Notes: a model not told the origin generated them from the sequence alone. A stretch of DNA of 64,000 bases from Streptomyces sp. NBC_01428 (GCF_036231965.1 NZ_CP109499.1:3658001-3722000), one strand, 5' to 3'; shown: positions 45,133 through 53,855, counted from the first letter of the stretch. Numbers and translations: made by a program.

Positions 45133-46413
45133 TCAGACGGCCGAACCGGCCTTCCAGGCCGCCCAGTCCAGGTTCCAGCCGTTGAGGCCGTTGTCCGGGG
45201 CGACCGTCTTGTCGCCGGTGTTCTTGACGACGACGACGTCACCGATCAGCGAGTTGTTGTAGAACCACGCGGCAGGCGTGTTGGGGTCGCCGGCGCCCTT
45301 CGTGTCGGACATGCCGACACAGCCGTGGCTGGTGTTGGCGGAGCCGAAGATGGACTTCGCGCCCCAGTAGTTGCCGTGGATGAAGGTGCCGGAGTTCGAC
45401 AGACGCATCGCGTGCGGCACGTCCTTGATGTCGTACTCGCCCTTGCCGTCGTCGTTCTTGAAGCCGACGGTCGAGCCGTCCATCCGGGTCTCCTTGAACT
45501 TCTCGGAGATCACCATCTGGCCCTGGTACGTCTTGTTCTCCGGCGAACCGGCCGAGATCGGGATGGTCTTGATCGTCTTGCCGTCGTGCATGACCTTCAT
45601 CGTCTTCGTCGCGGCGTCGACGACGGAGACCTGGTTGCGGCCGATCTTGAAGGTGACCGTCTTCTGCTGCACGCCGTACACGCCGTTCGCGCCCTCGACA
45701 CCGTCGAGGTTCAGCTTCAGGGTGACGGTGGAGCCGCCGGTCCAGTAGTCCTCGGGGCGGAAGTCCAGGCGGTTGGCGTTGAACCAGTGCCCCACGACCT
45801 CCTGGCCGCTGCTGGAGGAGACGGAGATCCCCTTCTGCACCTCGGCCTTGTTGGTGATCGCCTTGTCGAAGTTGATCGAGACCGGCATGCCGACGCCGAC
45901 GGTGGAACCGTCCTCCGGCGTGAAGTTGCCGATGAAGCTGTTCGCCGGGGAGACGGTGGCGAACGACGCGTTCTCGTGGGCGACGCGGCCCGAGGAGTCG
46001 GCGGCCTCGGCGGCGATCTTGTACGTGGTCGCGCGGCTCAGCTGCGCGGTGGGCTTCCAGCTCTTCTTGTCCGCGGATATCTGACCGGCGACGGCGGTGC
46101 CGGTCGAGGTCTGCATCGTGACGGACGTGAGCTTGCCCTTGCTGACCGTGACCGCCGTGCCGTTGTTGATCGACGCGTTGTCGGAGCCGTCCTTGGGCGT
46201 GATCCTGATCTGGGCCTCGGAGGTCTTCTTGGCCGCGGCCTCGTCGACCTTGGCCTGCGACGAAGCTCCGTCACCGGTGTCCGACGCGCCGGCCTTGCCG
46301 CCGCCGTCATCGCCTCCGCTGCACGCAGAGAGCACCAGCACCCCGCCGAGCAGTGCGGACGCGGTCATCAGACCCTTGCGCCGCTTACTGTCCGTCATCA
46401 CACGCTTCTCCAT
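45133..46413 (-). CDS. Lipoprotein L,D-transpeptidase (YkuD) with Ig-like domains
   Basis: 426 residues from ATG 46413. The N-terminus has a lipobox LVLSAC near residue 30 and a Gly/Ser/Asp-rich linker. Two Ig-like domains occupy about 60-270. The catalytic YkuD domain at about 285-405 has the motif HGNYWGAKSIFGSANTSHGCVGM with active-site Cys365. It makes 3-3 crosslinks in peptidoglycan or attaches proteins to it. The start is uncertain: GTG 46401 or ATG 46398, with GGAG upstream, is an alternative to ATG 46413. A perfect TTGACA lies upstream with a weak -10. Confidence 0.95.
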   Translation of the reverse strand: MEKRVMTDSKRRKGLMTASALLGGVLVLSACSGGDDGGGKAGASDTGDGASSQAKVDEAAAKKTSEAQIRITPKDGSDNASINNGTAVTVSKGKLTSVTMQTSTGTAVAGQISADKKSWKPTAQLSRATTYKIAAEAADSSGRVAHENASFATVSPANSFIGNFTPEDGSTVGVGMPVSINFDKAITNKAEVQKGISVSSSSGQEVVGHWFNANRLDFRPEDYWTGGSTVTLKLNLDGVEGANGVYGVQQKTVTFKIGRNQVSVVDAATKTMKVMHDGKTIKTIPISAGSPENKTYQGQMVISEKFKETRMDGSTVGFKNDDGKGEYDIKDVPHAMRLSNSGTFIHGNYWGAKSIFGSANTSHGCVGMSDTKGAGDPNTPAAWFYNNSLIGDVVVVKNTGDKTVAPDNGLNGWNLDWAAWKAGSAV

Positions 46414-46430
46414 CGTTGCCGAATCCCGAA

Positions 46431-46460
46431 AAGACACGAGAGCCCCGTAAGGACTGTCAA
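46431..46460 (-). promoter_or_regulatory. Candidate promoter of the L,D-transpeptidase gene
   Basis: TTGACA (46460-46455), 18-bp spacer, TGTCTT (46436-46431) on the minus strand. Perfect -35, weak -10. A 12-bp palindrome TTCCCGCGGGAA lies further upstream at 46488-46499. Confidence 0.4.
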
Positions 46461-46619
46461 CGCTACGACCGGTTCGTCCCGTTCCACTTCCCGCGGGAAT
46501 GTGGGGCACACCACTCCGGGTATACGGACGGTGCGGTACGCAGGTGGCCCGTGCGTCTACGGAGACGAGAAACCCCGGGCCGCGGTTGCCGCCCGGGGTC
46601 TCCTGTCGCCCGAACCGCG

Positions 46620-46964
46620 TCAGCCGCGCACGTCTTCCTCGTCGTCCTCGTCCGCATCATCCTCGTCGAGGTCCCAATCAGGCGAATCGGGGTCGTAGTC
46701 GATGGGCTCGCTGCTCCACGACGCCTGGGCGAGTTCCGTCCCCGGTACCTCGCTGACCAGGTCGAACGGATCGACGAGATAGGCGAGCGCCTCCGCCGTG
46801 TCTTCCGTCACTGCGCTCTCGGCGTGCGCCCGCTCGTCCGCCGGCATGGCCTCGTCCTCGGCGATCCGGCCGAGCGCGGCCTTGGTGACCGCGTCGGCGT
46901 CACCGATCTCCAGCACCAGTTCGACACGAAGCCGGACAAACTGTGATGTCTCAGGGGTACTCAT
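46620..46964 (-). CDS. Acidic conserved protein of unknown function, 114 aa
   Basis: 114 residues. An alpha/beta N-terminal part (FVRLRVELVLEIGDADAV, then AESAVTEDTAEALAYLVDP) is followed by a long acidic tail (DPDSPDWDLDEDDADEDDEED). It is soluble, with no recognised domain. It is conserved in streptomycetes as far as I recall. TACGCT lies 7 nt before the ATG with no Shine-Dalgarno, which suggests a leaderless mRNA. Divergent from the sortase-substrate gene. Confidence 0.82.
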   Translation of the reverse strand: MSTPETSQFVRLRVELVLEIGDADAVTKAALGRIAEDEAMPADERAHAESAVTEDTAEALAYLVDPFDLVSEVPGTELAQASWSSEPIDYDPDSPDWDLDEDDADEDDEEDVRG

Positions 46965-47074
46965 GGGAGGGAGCGTACGGCCCGTGGGTTACGCGACTTT
47001 CCCACGACCCGCGCCTTTCATTAGCATCGCCCCACACGGCCAATTCGCCAGCGCCACAAGGGGATCGATATTTC

Positions 47075-47422
47075 GTGTCCGCCGCACGTCGATCGTTGCT
47101 GACCGCCACCGCAGCGGGGACCCTCCTGGGTGCCCTCTGGTTCGTCCCGTCCGCCAACGCGACCCCGGACGTGCCCTCCCCGAGCGGGTCGGCACCGGCG
47201 TCCGCGCCCGCCGGCACCGCGACTCCCCCGCAGTCGGACACCGCGCCGGACACCCCGTCCGGCACCGCGCAGGACACGGCCTCCGACGGCACCGGGCCCC
47301 AACTCGCCGACACCGGCGCCGTGAACACGACGCCGTACGTCGTCGGCGGCACGGTGTTCCTCGGTCTCGGGGCCGGATTCGTGGCGTACTCCGTGCGCCG
47401 CGAACGCACTCTGGCCCACTGA
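47075..47422 (+). CDS. LAxTG sortase substrate, small cell-surface protein
   Basis: 115 residues from GTG 47075, with AAGGGGA about 10 nt upstream. The signal peptide has a hydrophobic core (LLTATAAGTLLGALWFV) ending SANA-T. A Pro/Ser/Thr/Ala-rich disordered stretch of about 50 residues follows. The C-terminus is a sorting signal: LADTGAVNTTPYVVGGTVFLGLGAGFVAYSVRRERTL, with the LADTG cleavage motif, one membrane helix and a basic tail. LAxTG motifs are recognised by class E sortases in streptomycetes (established). The mature protein would be a short Pro/Ser/Thr-rich wall-linked chain; its role is unknown. Confidence 0.85.
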   Translation: MSAARRSLLTATAAGTLLGALWFVPSANATPDVPSPSGSAPASAPAGTATPPQSDTAPDTPSGTAQDTASDGTGPQLADTGAVNTTPYVVGGTVFLGLGAGFVAYSVRRERTLAH

Positions 47423-47479
47423 CAGCACGACGGCCCACCGAGCAAGCCCACCGCGTTCCGGACAACCCACGGGGAAGCC

Positions 47480-48232
47480 ATGCGAGAGCTGAGCGAGCTG
47501 ACCGACGTCGAGGAGCCGGCCTGGCCGCTGCTGGCCAAGGCGCTCGACGCCAGCGGCGTGTCCATGGAGGTCCTCCCCGTGGACCCCGCGCTGGGCCGGG
47601 CCAGCCTGCTCCAGCTCCAGGTCACCGCCCGGTCCTGGCTGGGCGGGATGGTGCTCAACTGCGGCGGCGTGGTGCTGGACAGCGGCTGGGTGCGGATCTA
47701 CGGCAGTCCGGCCGAGGACGCGTCGGCGGGGCTGCCGGGAGGCTCGACCGACCTGCCCTCGCTCGCCGAGGTCAACGGTTTCCCCGAGCGGTTCGATCCG
47801 GCCTGGCGCCCCCAGGACGGCGGACTCGTCGTGGGTCATGACGTGCTGGGCGGGGTCTTCGTCCTGAACGGCGCCGACCCGGAGTCGGTGGGGCGGCCCG
47901 GGCATCCCGGCGAGATCGTGTACTTCGCGCCGGACTCACTGAAGTGGGAGGCGCTCGAAGTCGGCCACGGGGCATGGCTCCAGTGGCTGCTGAGCGAGGG
48001 CACGGACCAGTTCTACGACACGCTGCGGTGGCCCGGCTGGCGGGCGGAGTCCGGCGCCCTCACCGGCTCCCAGGGGCTGTCCGTCGTGCCGTTCCTGTGG
48101 TCGGCGGAGGCCCGCCGCGACCTCATGTCCACCAGCCGCCGCCCGGTCCCGCTCGCCGAACTCCTCGATCTGCACCGGGAGTTCGGCCTGAAGCTGGACA
48201 AGATCGACCCCGGCTTCCTCGGCGACCTCTGA
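47480..48232 (+). CDS. DUF2625 family protein
   Basis: 250 residues with GGGGAA before the ATG. It begins MRELSELTDVEEPAWPLLAKAL, typical of DUF2625. Further family segments are NGFPERFDPAW, GGVFVLNGAD and GEIVYFAPDSLKWE. No signal peptide or active-site residues are recognised. The function is unknown. It follows the sortase-substrate gene by 57 bp on the same strand. It is convergent with the DEAD helicase gene across 437 bp. Confidence 0.9.
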   Translation: MRELSELTDVEEPAWPLLAKALDASGVSMEVLPVDPALGRASLLQLQVTARSWLGGMVLNCGGVVLDSGWVRIYGSPAEDASAGLPGGSTDLPSLAEVNGFPERFDPAWRPQDGGLVVGHDVLGGVFVLNGADPESVGRPGHPGEIVYFAPDSLKWEALEVGHGAWLQWLLSEGTDQFYDTLRWPGWRAESGALTGSQGLSVVPFLWSAEARRDLMSTSRRPVPLAELLDLHREFGLKLDKIDPGFLGDL

Positions 48233-48669
48233 GCCCACCGGAGGCGGCCCGCCTCCGTACCGGGAGCGAGGCCCACGCCCGACCGTCCCGGGACCGGCGA
48301 CCACCGGGCCACACATGGTCGGCGGCGCCGGGAGAACGTCCCGGGTACCCGCCCCGGCGCCGTCGGCCGCCGGGCACGCCCCCGAGGAACCGTCACGACG
48401 GCCGTCACGCGCGGCGGATGCGGTGACCGGCCGGTACGAAGGGCGCGGGACACCACCCGGGACACCACCGCCCCGCCCGGCCGCGTGACGGCCTGGGCGC
48501 GGCAGCGCGCTCGATCGCGACCTCCGGTCCCGTCCCCCGCCCCCCGCGTGGCCCTCCGCCGCTGACGGGCGTCACCCCTCGGACACCGAGCCTGCCCCGG
48601 ACACGGCGGAGGCCCCGCGCCCCTGAAAGGGACGCGGGGCCTCCGCCACGCTGTACCGGGTCCGGTCGG
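48233..48669. other. Gene-free stretch between DUF2625 and helicase genes
   Basis: This 437-bp convergent intergenic region contains the helicase terminator (48605-48647). The remaining approximately 370 bp are GC-rich with open frames in several directions, but none has a ribosome-binding site, a plausible codon pattern or a recognisable domain. I see no RNA gene or mobile element. Confidence 0.6.
48605..48647 (-). terminator. Terminator of the DEAD-box helicase gene
   Basis: Twenty-base arms (left GGCGGAGGCCCCGCGCCCCT) with one mismatch around GAA, 23 nt past the helicase stop on the minus strand. Confidence 0.85.
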
Positions 48670-50421
48670 TCAGGCCGCCCTGCGACCGCCGCCGGTCTGG
48701 CCGCCGCCGCGCTGCGGGGCGCGCCCGCGGCCGGTGCCGGTGCCGCCGGAACGGCCGGTGCCCGCGCCGCCCTCGGAGCGACGCGGCGCCGCGCCACCCT
48801 CGGCACGACGGCCACCCGCTCCGCCGCCGCCTTCGGCGCGCCGGGGAGCGGCTCCGCCGCCGCTGGTGCGACGGCCGCCGCCCGTGCCGCCCGTGGCCGG
48901 GCGGCCGGCGCCGCGCTGCTGGCGCGGCTGACCGTCCGATCCGGTGCCCTGCCGGGAGGCCGATCCGGTGCCGCCGGTGGCCGGACGCCTGGCGCCGCCA
49001 CCCGTGGCGCGCCGCGCCTTGGGCCGCTGCTTGGGCTGTTCGGCCTGCTGCGGGACCTCGATGACGACCGGGACGCCGGAGGGCTCGCGGGCGCCGGTGA
49101 GACGCGCGAGCTCCTCGTCGCTGGACGTGACGCGGGCGGTGCGCGGCGTGATGCCGGCGTCCGCCATCAGCCGGGTCATCTCGCGCTTCTGCTCGGGGAG
49201 CACGAGGGTGACGACGCTGCCGGACTCTCCGGCGCGGGCGGTACGGCCGCCGCGGTGGAGGTAGTCCTTGTGGTCGGTCGGCGGGTCGACGTTGACCACA
49301 AGGTCGAGGTCGTCGATGTGGATGCCGCGGGCCGCCACGTTCGTGGCGACGAGCGCGGTGACCTGACCGTTCTTGAACTGGTCGAGGGTGCGGTTGCGCT
49401 GCGGCTGGCTGCGCCCGCCGTGCAGCGCGGAGGCCCGGACACCGCTGGCGAGCAGCCGCTTGGTGAAGCGGTCGGCGCCGCGCTTGGTGTCGACGAAGAG
49501 GATGACCCGGCCATCACGGGCGGCGATGCGCGTGGCGACGGCCTTCTTGTCGGTCTCGTCGGCGACGTGCAGCACGTGGTGCTCCATGGTCGTCACCGCG
49601 CCCGCGGACGGGTCGACGGAGTGCACCACGGGGTCGGTGAGGAACATCCGGACGAGCCGGTCGATGTTCTTGTCGAGCGTGGCCGAGAACAGCAGGCGCT
49701 GGCCGCCGGGCTCGACCTGGTTGAGCAGGGCGACGACCTGGGGCATGAAGCCCATGTCGGCCATCTGGTCGGCCTCGTCGAGGACGGTGATCGCGACCTG
49801 GCCGAGCGCGCAGTCGCCGCGCTCGATGAGGTCCTTGAGCCGCCCGGGGGTGGCCACGAGGACCTCGGCGCCGCGGCGCAGCGTGCCGGCCTGACGGCCG
49901 ATCGACATGCCGCCGACGGCGGTGGCCACGCGCAGGTTGACGGCGGTGGCGTACGGCGTCAGCGCGTCGTTGACCTGCTGGGCGAGCTCGCGGGTGGGGA
50001 CGAGGACGAGCGCGAGGGGATGCCTCGGCTCGGCACGGCGGCCGGCCGTGCGGGCGAGGAGGGCGAGCCCGAAGGCGAGCGTCTTGCCGGAGCCGGTCCG
50101 TCCGCGGCCGAGCACGTCGCGCCCGGCGAGGGAGTTCGGCAGGGTGGCGCCCTGGATCGGGAAGGGCTCGGTGACGCCCTGGGCCGTGAGGGTCTTCGTC
50201 AGGGCGGCGGGCATGTCCAGAGCGTCGAAGGACTCGACGGCGGGCAGCGCCGGGGTGATGGTCTCGGGGAGCGAGAACTCCTGAGGCGGCGTCACCTTGC
50301 GGACGGGGCCGCGGCCCGCGCCCCGGCCGGTGGCGCGGCCGGCGCTCTTCGCGGAGCCGCCGGTCTGTGCGGCGCGTGCGTTTGCCGGCCGCTTACGGAC
50401 GGGACGTTCGGATCGAGTCAT
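48670..50421 (-). CDS. DEAD-box RNA helicase with Gly/Arg-rich tail
   Basis: 583 residues from ATG 50421. The core helicase has the Q motif FPIQGATLPNSLAGRD, motif I GRTGSGKT, PTRELAQQ, TPGRL, DEAD and SAT. The second domain has ALHGGRSQPQRNRTL and HRGGRTARAGE. The C-terminal 140 or so residues are a Gly/Arg/Ala/Thr low-complexity tail (GGAAPRRAEGGGGAGGRR), which typically binds RNA. It should unwind RNA during ribosome assembly or cold adaptation. It lies next to a cold-shock protein gene on the same strand, with a terminator between. Codons before 50421 in the frame are not family-like. Confidence 0.93.
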   Translation of the reverse strand: MTRSERPVRKRPANARAAQTGGSAKSAGRATGRGAGRGPVRKVTPPQEFSLPETITPALPAVESFDALDMPAALTKTLTAQGVTEPFPIQGATLPNSLAGRDVLGRGRTGSGKTLAFGLALLARTAGRRAEPRHPLALVLVPTRELAQQVNDALTPYATAVNLRVATAVGGMSIGRQAGTLRRGAEVLVATPGRLKDLIERGDCALGQVAITVLDEADQMADMGFMPQVVALLNQVEPGGQRLLFSATLDKNIDRLVRMFLTDPVVHSVDPSAGAVTTMEHHVLHVADETDKKAVATRIAARDGRVILFVDTKRGADRFTKRLLASGVRASALHGGRSQPQRNRTLDQFKNGQVTALVATNVAARGIHIDDLDLVVNVDPPTDHKDYLHRGGRTARAGESGSVVTLVLPEQKREMTRLMADAGITPRTARVTSSDEELARLTGAREPSGVPVVIEVPQQAEQPKQRPKARRATGGGARRPATGGTGSASRQGTGSDGQPRQQRGAGRPATGGTGGGRRTSGGGAAPRRAEGGGGAGGRRAEGGAAPRRSEGGAGTGRSGGTGTGRGRAPQRGGGQTGGGRRAA

Positions 50422-50499
50422 GCTGGATCTGGATTTCCTTCCTGGGCCCCACGGACTGCACACACAAGCGCTCACCACCTGCATGAGCTGTCACAGCGC

Positions 50500-50537
50500 G
50501 AGCCGGGACCCGCACCCGAAGGCGCGGGACCCGGCTC
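50500..50537 (-). terminator. Terminator of the cold-shock gene
   Basis: Fourteen-base arms with one mismatch (GAGCCGGGACCCGC / GCGGGACCCGGCTC) around a 10-nt loop, 20 nt past the cold-shock gene stop. Confidence 0.75.
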
Positions 50538-50556
50538 TGGAAAAGCGCGTCGCGAA

Positions 50557-50760
50557 CTAGGCGGGGATGATGTTCTCCGCCTGCAGGCCCTTCTGGCCCT
50601 GCGTGACCTCGAAGGAGACCTTCTGGCCCTCGAGGAGCTCACGGAAGCCGGAGCTCGCGATGTTCGAGTAGTGCGCGAAGACGTCGGGGCCGCCGCCGTC
50701 CTGCTCGATGAAGCCGAAGCCCTTTTCCGAGTTGAACCACTTCACGGTGCCGGTAGCCAT
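50557..50760 (-). CDS. Cold-shock domain protein (CspA family)
   Basis: 67 residues, a single OB-fold. RNP1 is [11 protein letters not shown] and RNP2 is VFAHYS. Start [13 protein letters not shown] is standard; ATG 50760 has AGGAGAA before it. It is an RNA chaperone at low temperature. The promoter upstream gives a leader of about 100 nt, as in other cold-shock genes, with a hairpin at its start. Confidence 0.96.
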   Translation of the reverse strand: MATGTVKWFNSEKGFGFIEQDGGGPDVFAHYSNIASSGFRELLEGQKVSFEVTQGQKGLQAENIIPA

Positions 50761-50838
50761 GTTGTTCTCCTGAACAGGTAGTGGGCCCCCATCCGGAGCA
50801 TGCACCGGGTAATGCCGGAGATGCCGGTAAAACAAAAC

Positions 50839-50866
50839 GCGCCTGCGGAGGATTCCGATCAGGCGC
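50839..50866 (-). promoter_or_regulatory. Hairpin at the start of the cold-shock gene leader
   Basis: Arms GCGCCTG and CAGGCGC enclose an inner stem CGGA-GGAT-TCCG, with a 2-nt AT bulge. It lies at the expected transcription start of the cold-shock gene, so it may shape leader stability or overlap the start site. Confidence 0.45.
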
Positions 50867-50868
50867 AC

Positions 50869-50897
50869 AAAGTAAATGGGTACCAAAAACGTATCAA
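50869..50897 (-). promoter_or_regulatory. Promoter of the cold-shock gene
   Basis: TTGATA (50897-50892) and TACTTT (50874-50869) spaced 17 bp on the minus strand, in a locally AT-rich stretch. A vegetative-type promoter; predicted leader about 100 nt. Confidence 0.6.
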
Positions 50898-50938
50898 TGA
50901 GACAGTAGCACACACTGATACGCGGGTGCGAGGCGGGG

Positions 50939-50970
50939 TGTGTGGGCCGGACGACCGCCCGGCCCACACA
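50939..50970 (-). terminator. Terminator of hutH
   Basis: Perfect 12-bp arms TGTGTGGGCCGG / CCGGCCCACACA around an 8-nt loop, 26 nt beyond the hutH stop on the minus strand. Confidence 0.8.
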
Positions 50971-50995
50971 TCACCTGCCCCAGGGGGCTCATCCG

Positions 50996-52540
50996 CTAGG
51001 CGAGCGGGCCGGTCACCGGTTCCACGGCGGTCACGACACCGCCGGCCCGGACGAACGCGTCCGCCGCCTCCAGGTCGGGGGCGAGGAAACGGTCGGGGCC
51101 GGGGCCCTGGACGCCGGCCGCGCGGACGGCGGCGATGACCGCCTGCGACGCCGGGGCCGGGGTCAGGCCCGCGCGGAGTTCGATGGCGCGGGTGGCGGCG
51201 TACAGCTCGATCGCCACGATGCGGGCCAGGTTGTTCACCGCGGTCCGCAGCTTGCGCGCGGCCGACCAGCCCATGGAGACGTGGTCCTCCTGCATGGCGG
51301 AGGAGGGGATGGAGTCGGCGGACGCCGGTACGGCGAGCCGCTTCATCTCGCTGACCAGCGCGGCCTGCGTGTACTGGGCGATCATCAGGCCCGAGTCGAC
51401 GCCGGCGTCGTCCGCGAGGAACGGCGGCAGGCCGTGCGAGCGGTTCTTGTCGAGCAGCCGGTCGGTGCGGCGCTCGGCGATCGAGCCGAGGTCGGCCGCC
51501 GCGATGGCGAGGAAGTCGAGGACGTAGGCGACGGGGGCGCCGTGGAAGTTGCCGTTCGACTCGACGCGTCCGTCGGGCAGTACGACCGGGTTGTCGACGG
51601 CGGAGGCCAGCTCGCGCTCGGCGACCGTCCGGGCGTGGGCGAGGGTGTCGCGGCCCGCGCCCGCGACCTGCGGGGCGCAGCGCACGGAGTAGGCGTCCTG
51701 GACGCGCGGGGCGTCGTCCTGGTGGTGGCCGGTGAGCTCCGAACCCTTCAGCACCGCCAGCATGTTGGCGGCGCTGGCGCCCTGGCCGGGGTGCGGCCGG
51801 ATGGCGTGCAGCTCGGGGGCGAGGACCTTGTCCGTGCCGAGCAGGGCTTCGAGGGAGAGCGCGGCGGTGACGTCGGCCGACTTGTAGAGCGTCTCCAGGT
51901 CGGCGAGGGCCATGACCAGCATGCCGAGCATGCCGTCGGTGCCGTTGAGGAGGGCGAGGCCCTCCTTCTCGCGCAGTTCGACGGGGGTGATGCCGTGGGC
52001 GGCGAGGAGTTCGCCGGCGGGCCGGACGACTCCGTCGGGGCCTTCGGCGTCGCCCTCACCCATCAGCGTCAGCGCGCAGTGGGAGAGCGGCGCGAGGTCG
52101 CCGGAGCAGCCGAGCGAGCCGTACTCGTGGACGACCGGGGTGATGCCCGCGTTGAGGATGTCGGCCATCGTCTGCGCGACCTCGGGCCGTACACCGGTGT
52201 GGCCCGAGCAGACGGTCTTGAGCCGCAGGAACATCAGCGCGCGGACGACCTCGCGCTCGACGTGCGGGCCCATGCCGGCGGCGTGCGAGCGGACGATGTT
52301 GCGCTGCAGCTGGGCGCGCAGTTCCGGGCTGATGTGCCGGGAGGCCAGGGCGCCGAAGCCGGTGGAGACGCCGTAGACGGGCTCCGGCTTGGCCGCCAGC
52401 GCGTCGACGATCTCGCGGGCCGCGGCGAGGGCCACCACCGCTTCGCCGGAGAGTTCGATCCGGGCGCCGTCGCGCGCCACGGCGAGTACGTCGGACGCGG
52501 TCACCCCGGACGTCCCCACCACCACAGTGTGCATATCCAT
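50996..52540 (-). CDS. hutH: Histidine ammonia-lyase
   Basis: 514 residues. It deaminates histidine to urocanate in histidine catabolism. The MIO prosthetic group forms from the CSG tripeptide Cys145-Ser146-Gly147 in GSLGCSGDLAPLSH; most enzymes have ASG at this place. Other family motifs are YGVSTGFG, RNIVRSHAAG and DAYSVRCAPQV. The two ATG codons at 52540 and 52534 are both possible. The promoter places transcription initiation at the first ATG. It is a stand-alone gene, with the rest of the hut pathway elsewhere. Confidence 0.97.
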   Translation of the reverse strand: MDMHTVVVGTSGVTASDVLAVARDGARIELSGEAVVALAAAREIVDALAAKPEPVYGVSTGFGALASRHISPELRAQLQRNIVRSHAAGMGPHVEREVVRALMFLRLKTVCSGHTGVRPEVAQTMADILNAGITPVVHEYGSLGCSGDLAPLSHCALTLMGEGDAEGPDGVVRPAGELLAAHGITPVELREKEGLALLNGTDGMLGMLVMALADLETLYKSADVTAALSLEALLGTDKVLAPELHAIRPHPGQGASAANMLAVLKGSELTGHHQDDAPRVQDAYSVRCAPQVAGAGRDTLAHARTVAERELASAVDNPVVLPDGRVESNGNFHGAPVAYVLDFLAIAAADLGSIAERRTDRLLDKNRSHGLPPFLADDAGVDSGLMIAQYTQAALVSEMKRLAVPASADSIPSSAMQEDHVSMGWSAARKLRTAVNNLARIVAIELYAATRAIELRAGLTPAPASQAVIAAVRAAGVQGPGPDRFLAPDLEAADAFVRAGGVVTAVEPVTGPLA

Positions 52541-52547
52541 ATTCAGG

Positions 52548-52576
52548 AGCGTACGCAGTGAATTCGATGATGTCAC
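52548..52576 (-). promoter_or_regulatory. Promoter of hutH, leaderless type
   Basis: On the minus strand GTGACA (52576-52571), a 17-bp spacer and TACGCT (52553-52548). The -10 ends 7 nt before the hutH ATG. Both hexamers fit well, and no Shine-Dalgarno is present, so a leaderless mRNA is likely. Confidence 0.65.
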
Positions 52577-52637
52577 TAGTGGACGGCGGGTTGACCCCTT
52601 ACTCCGACGTACGTCACAACTGCCGCCCCGTGGACCG

Positions 52638-53792
52638 TCAGGAGCGGGGCGGGTCGTGCCGCCCCCGGAACCGTCGGCGCTCGCCCGCCGGGGGTGCCGG
52701 GGTGTCGGCGAGGCGGACGACCGGATCGTCGGGGCCCTCGCGCCCGGCGACCACCGGCTTCGCCGCCCGGACGGCCTTCGCCCGGTACTGGGCCGCGTCC
52801 GCCAGCCGGAACAGCCGGCGCGCCGACCGTACGGGCCCGATCGGGTCCTCGGTCGAGGCGACCCCGCACGCCACCCCCTCCCCCAGCTCCAACTCGGCGG
52901 CACGGCGGCAGAGTTCGTCGGCGATCCGGACCACCTCGTCCGCGGCGGGGCCGATCGCGAGGAGGCAGAACTCGTCGCCGCCGAGCCGTGCGGCGAGGGT
53001 GCCCGGCAGCATGGCCCCGCAGAGCGAGAGCACGGATCCGAACCGTTCGAGGAGCCGGTCGCCCACGGCGTGGCCGCGGGTGTCGTTCACGCGCTTGAGC
53101 CCGTTGAGGTCGCAGACGACGAGGCTGACCACGGTCCCGTCGGTCCGGTGCCGCTCGACGGCCTCGTCGAGGCGTACGTCGACGGCTCGACGGTTGGCGA
53201 GCCCGGTCAGGGCGTCGGTGTAGGCCAGCCGCCGGGCCTCCTCCAGCCGCTCGGTCTGGGCGATCCCGGCGGCGACGACCGAGGCGAGGACGGTCGCGAA
53301 GTCGGCGTCCGAGCGGGCGAAGACGGGCGCCCCTGCCCGCCGGGCCACGTACAGCTCGCCCCACGCCCGTCCGTGCAGCACGATCGGCGCGACGACGCAG
53401 CAGCCGCGCCCGCGCCTGCGCAGCGCGGCGACCCGCTGATGGCAGTACCCGGCGGGACCGGCCGCCGGGCCGTCGGCGGTCTCCACCCAGGCGTTGGGCT
53501 CGCCCCCGCCCGCCCACCGCTCGTGCAGGAACTCGGTGATCTCGGGGAACTGGTGGACGGGATAGGCCTCGCCGTCGGGGAACTCGGCCTCGTCCGGCGC
53601 GCGGTCGCCGACGTTGACGAGGACCCGCAGCCGGCCGAGCTCGCGCTCCCAGACGGAGAGCGCGGCGAAGCTCCCGGTCAGCGCGTGACACGCGCCGAGC
53701 GCCGCGGCCCGCCACGACTCACGCGGCGTGTGTGCCGCGGCCATCCCCTGCGCCAGCGTCACCACGGCCCTCAGCCGCCTGTCCTCTCCCAT
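52638..53792 (-). CDS. GAF-GGDEF diguanylate cyclase-like protein
   Basis: 384 residues from ATG 53792; the GTG one codon upstream is an alternative. The N-terminal GAF-like domain (about 10-170) is followed by a GGDEF domain (about 190-345). The catalytic motif GGDEF is intact at about 271-275, so it can probably make cyclic di-GMP. No RxxD inhibitory site precedes the motif. The C-terminus is a charged tail. TAACCT lies 6 nt upstream of the ATG, again a leaderless layout. Cyclic di-GMP controls development in streptomycetes (established); this protein's role is inferred. Confidence 0.9.
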   Translation of the reverse strand: MGEDRRLRAVVTLAQGMAAAHTPRESWRAAALGACHALTGSFAALSVWERELGRLRVLVNVGDRAPDEAEFPDGEAYPVHQFPEITEFLHERWAGGGEPNAWVETADGPAAGPAGYCHQRVAALRRRGRGCCVVAPIVLHGRAWGELYVARRAGAPVFARSDADFATVLASVVAAGIAQTERLEEARRLAYTDALTGLANRRAVDVRLDEAVERHRTDGTVVSLVVCDLNGLKRVNDTRGHAVGDRLLERFGSVLSLCGAMLPGTLAARLGGDEFCLLAIGPAADEVVRIADELCRRAAELELGEGVACGVASTEDPIGPVRSARRLFRLADAAQYRAKAVRAAKPVVAGREGPDDPVVRLADTPAPPAGERRRFRGRHDPPRS

Positions 53793-53855
53793 CACCCCAG
53801 GTTAGGGACATTTGCTTATATTCGGGTCATTGGTGGGGCGAACAGGGGGCCGGGC

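Noticed and set aside
48405..49001. Ala/Arg-rich minus frame across the helicase tail
   Set aside because: It is an alternative frame of the Gly/Arg-rich helicase tail.
52586..52600. TTGACC in the hutH upstream region as plus-strand -35
   Set aside because: No -10 box and no plus-strand gene downstream.
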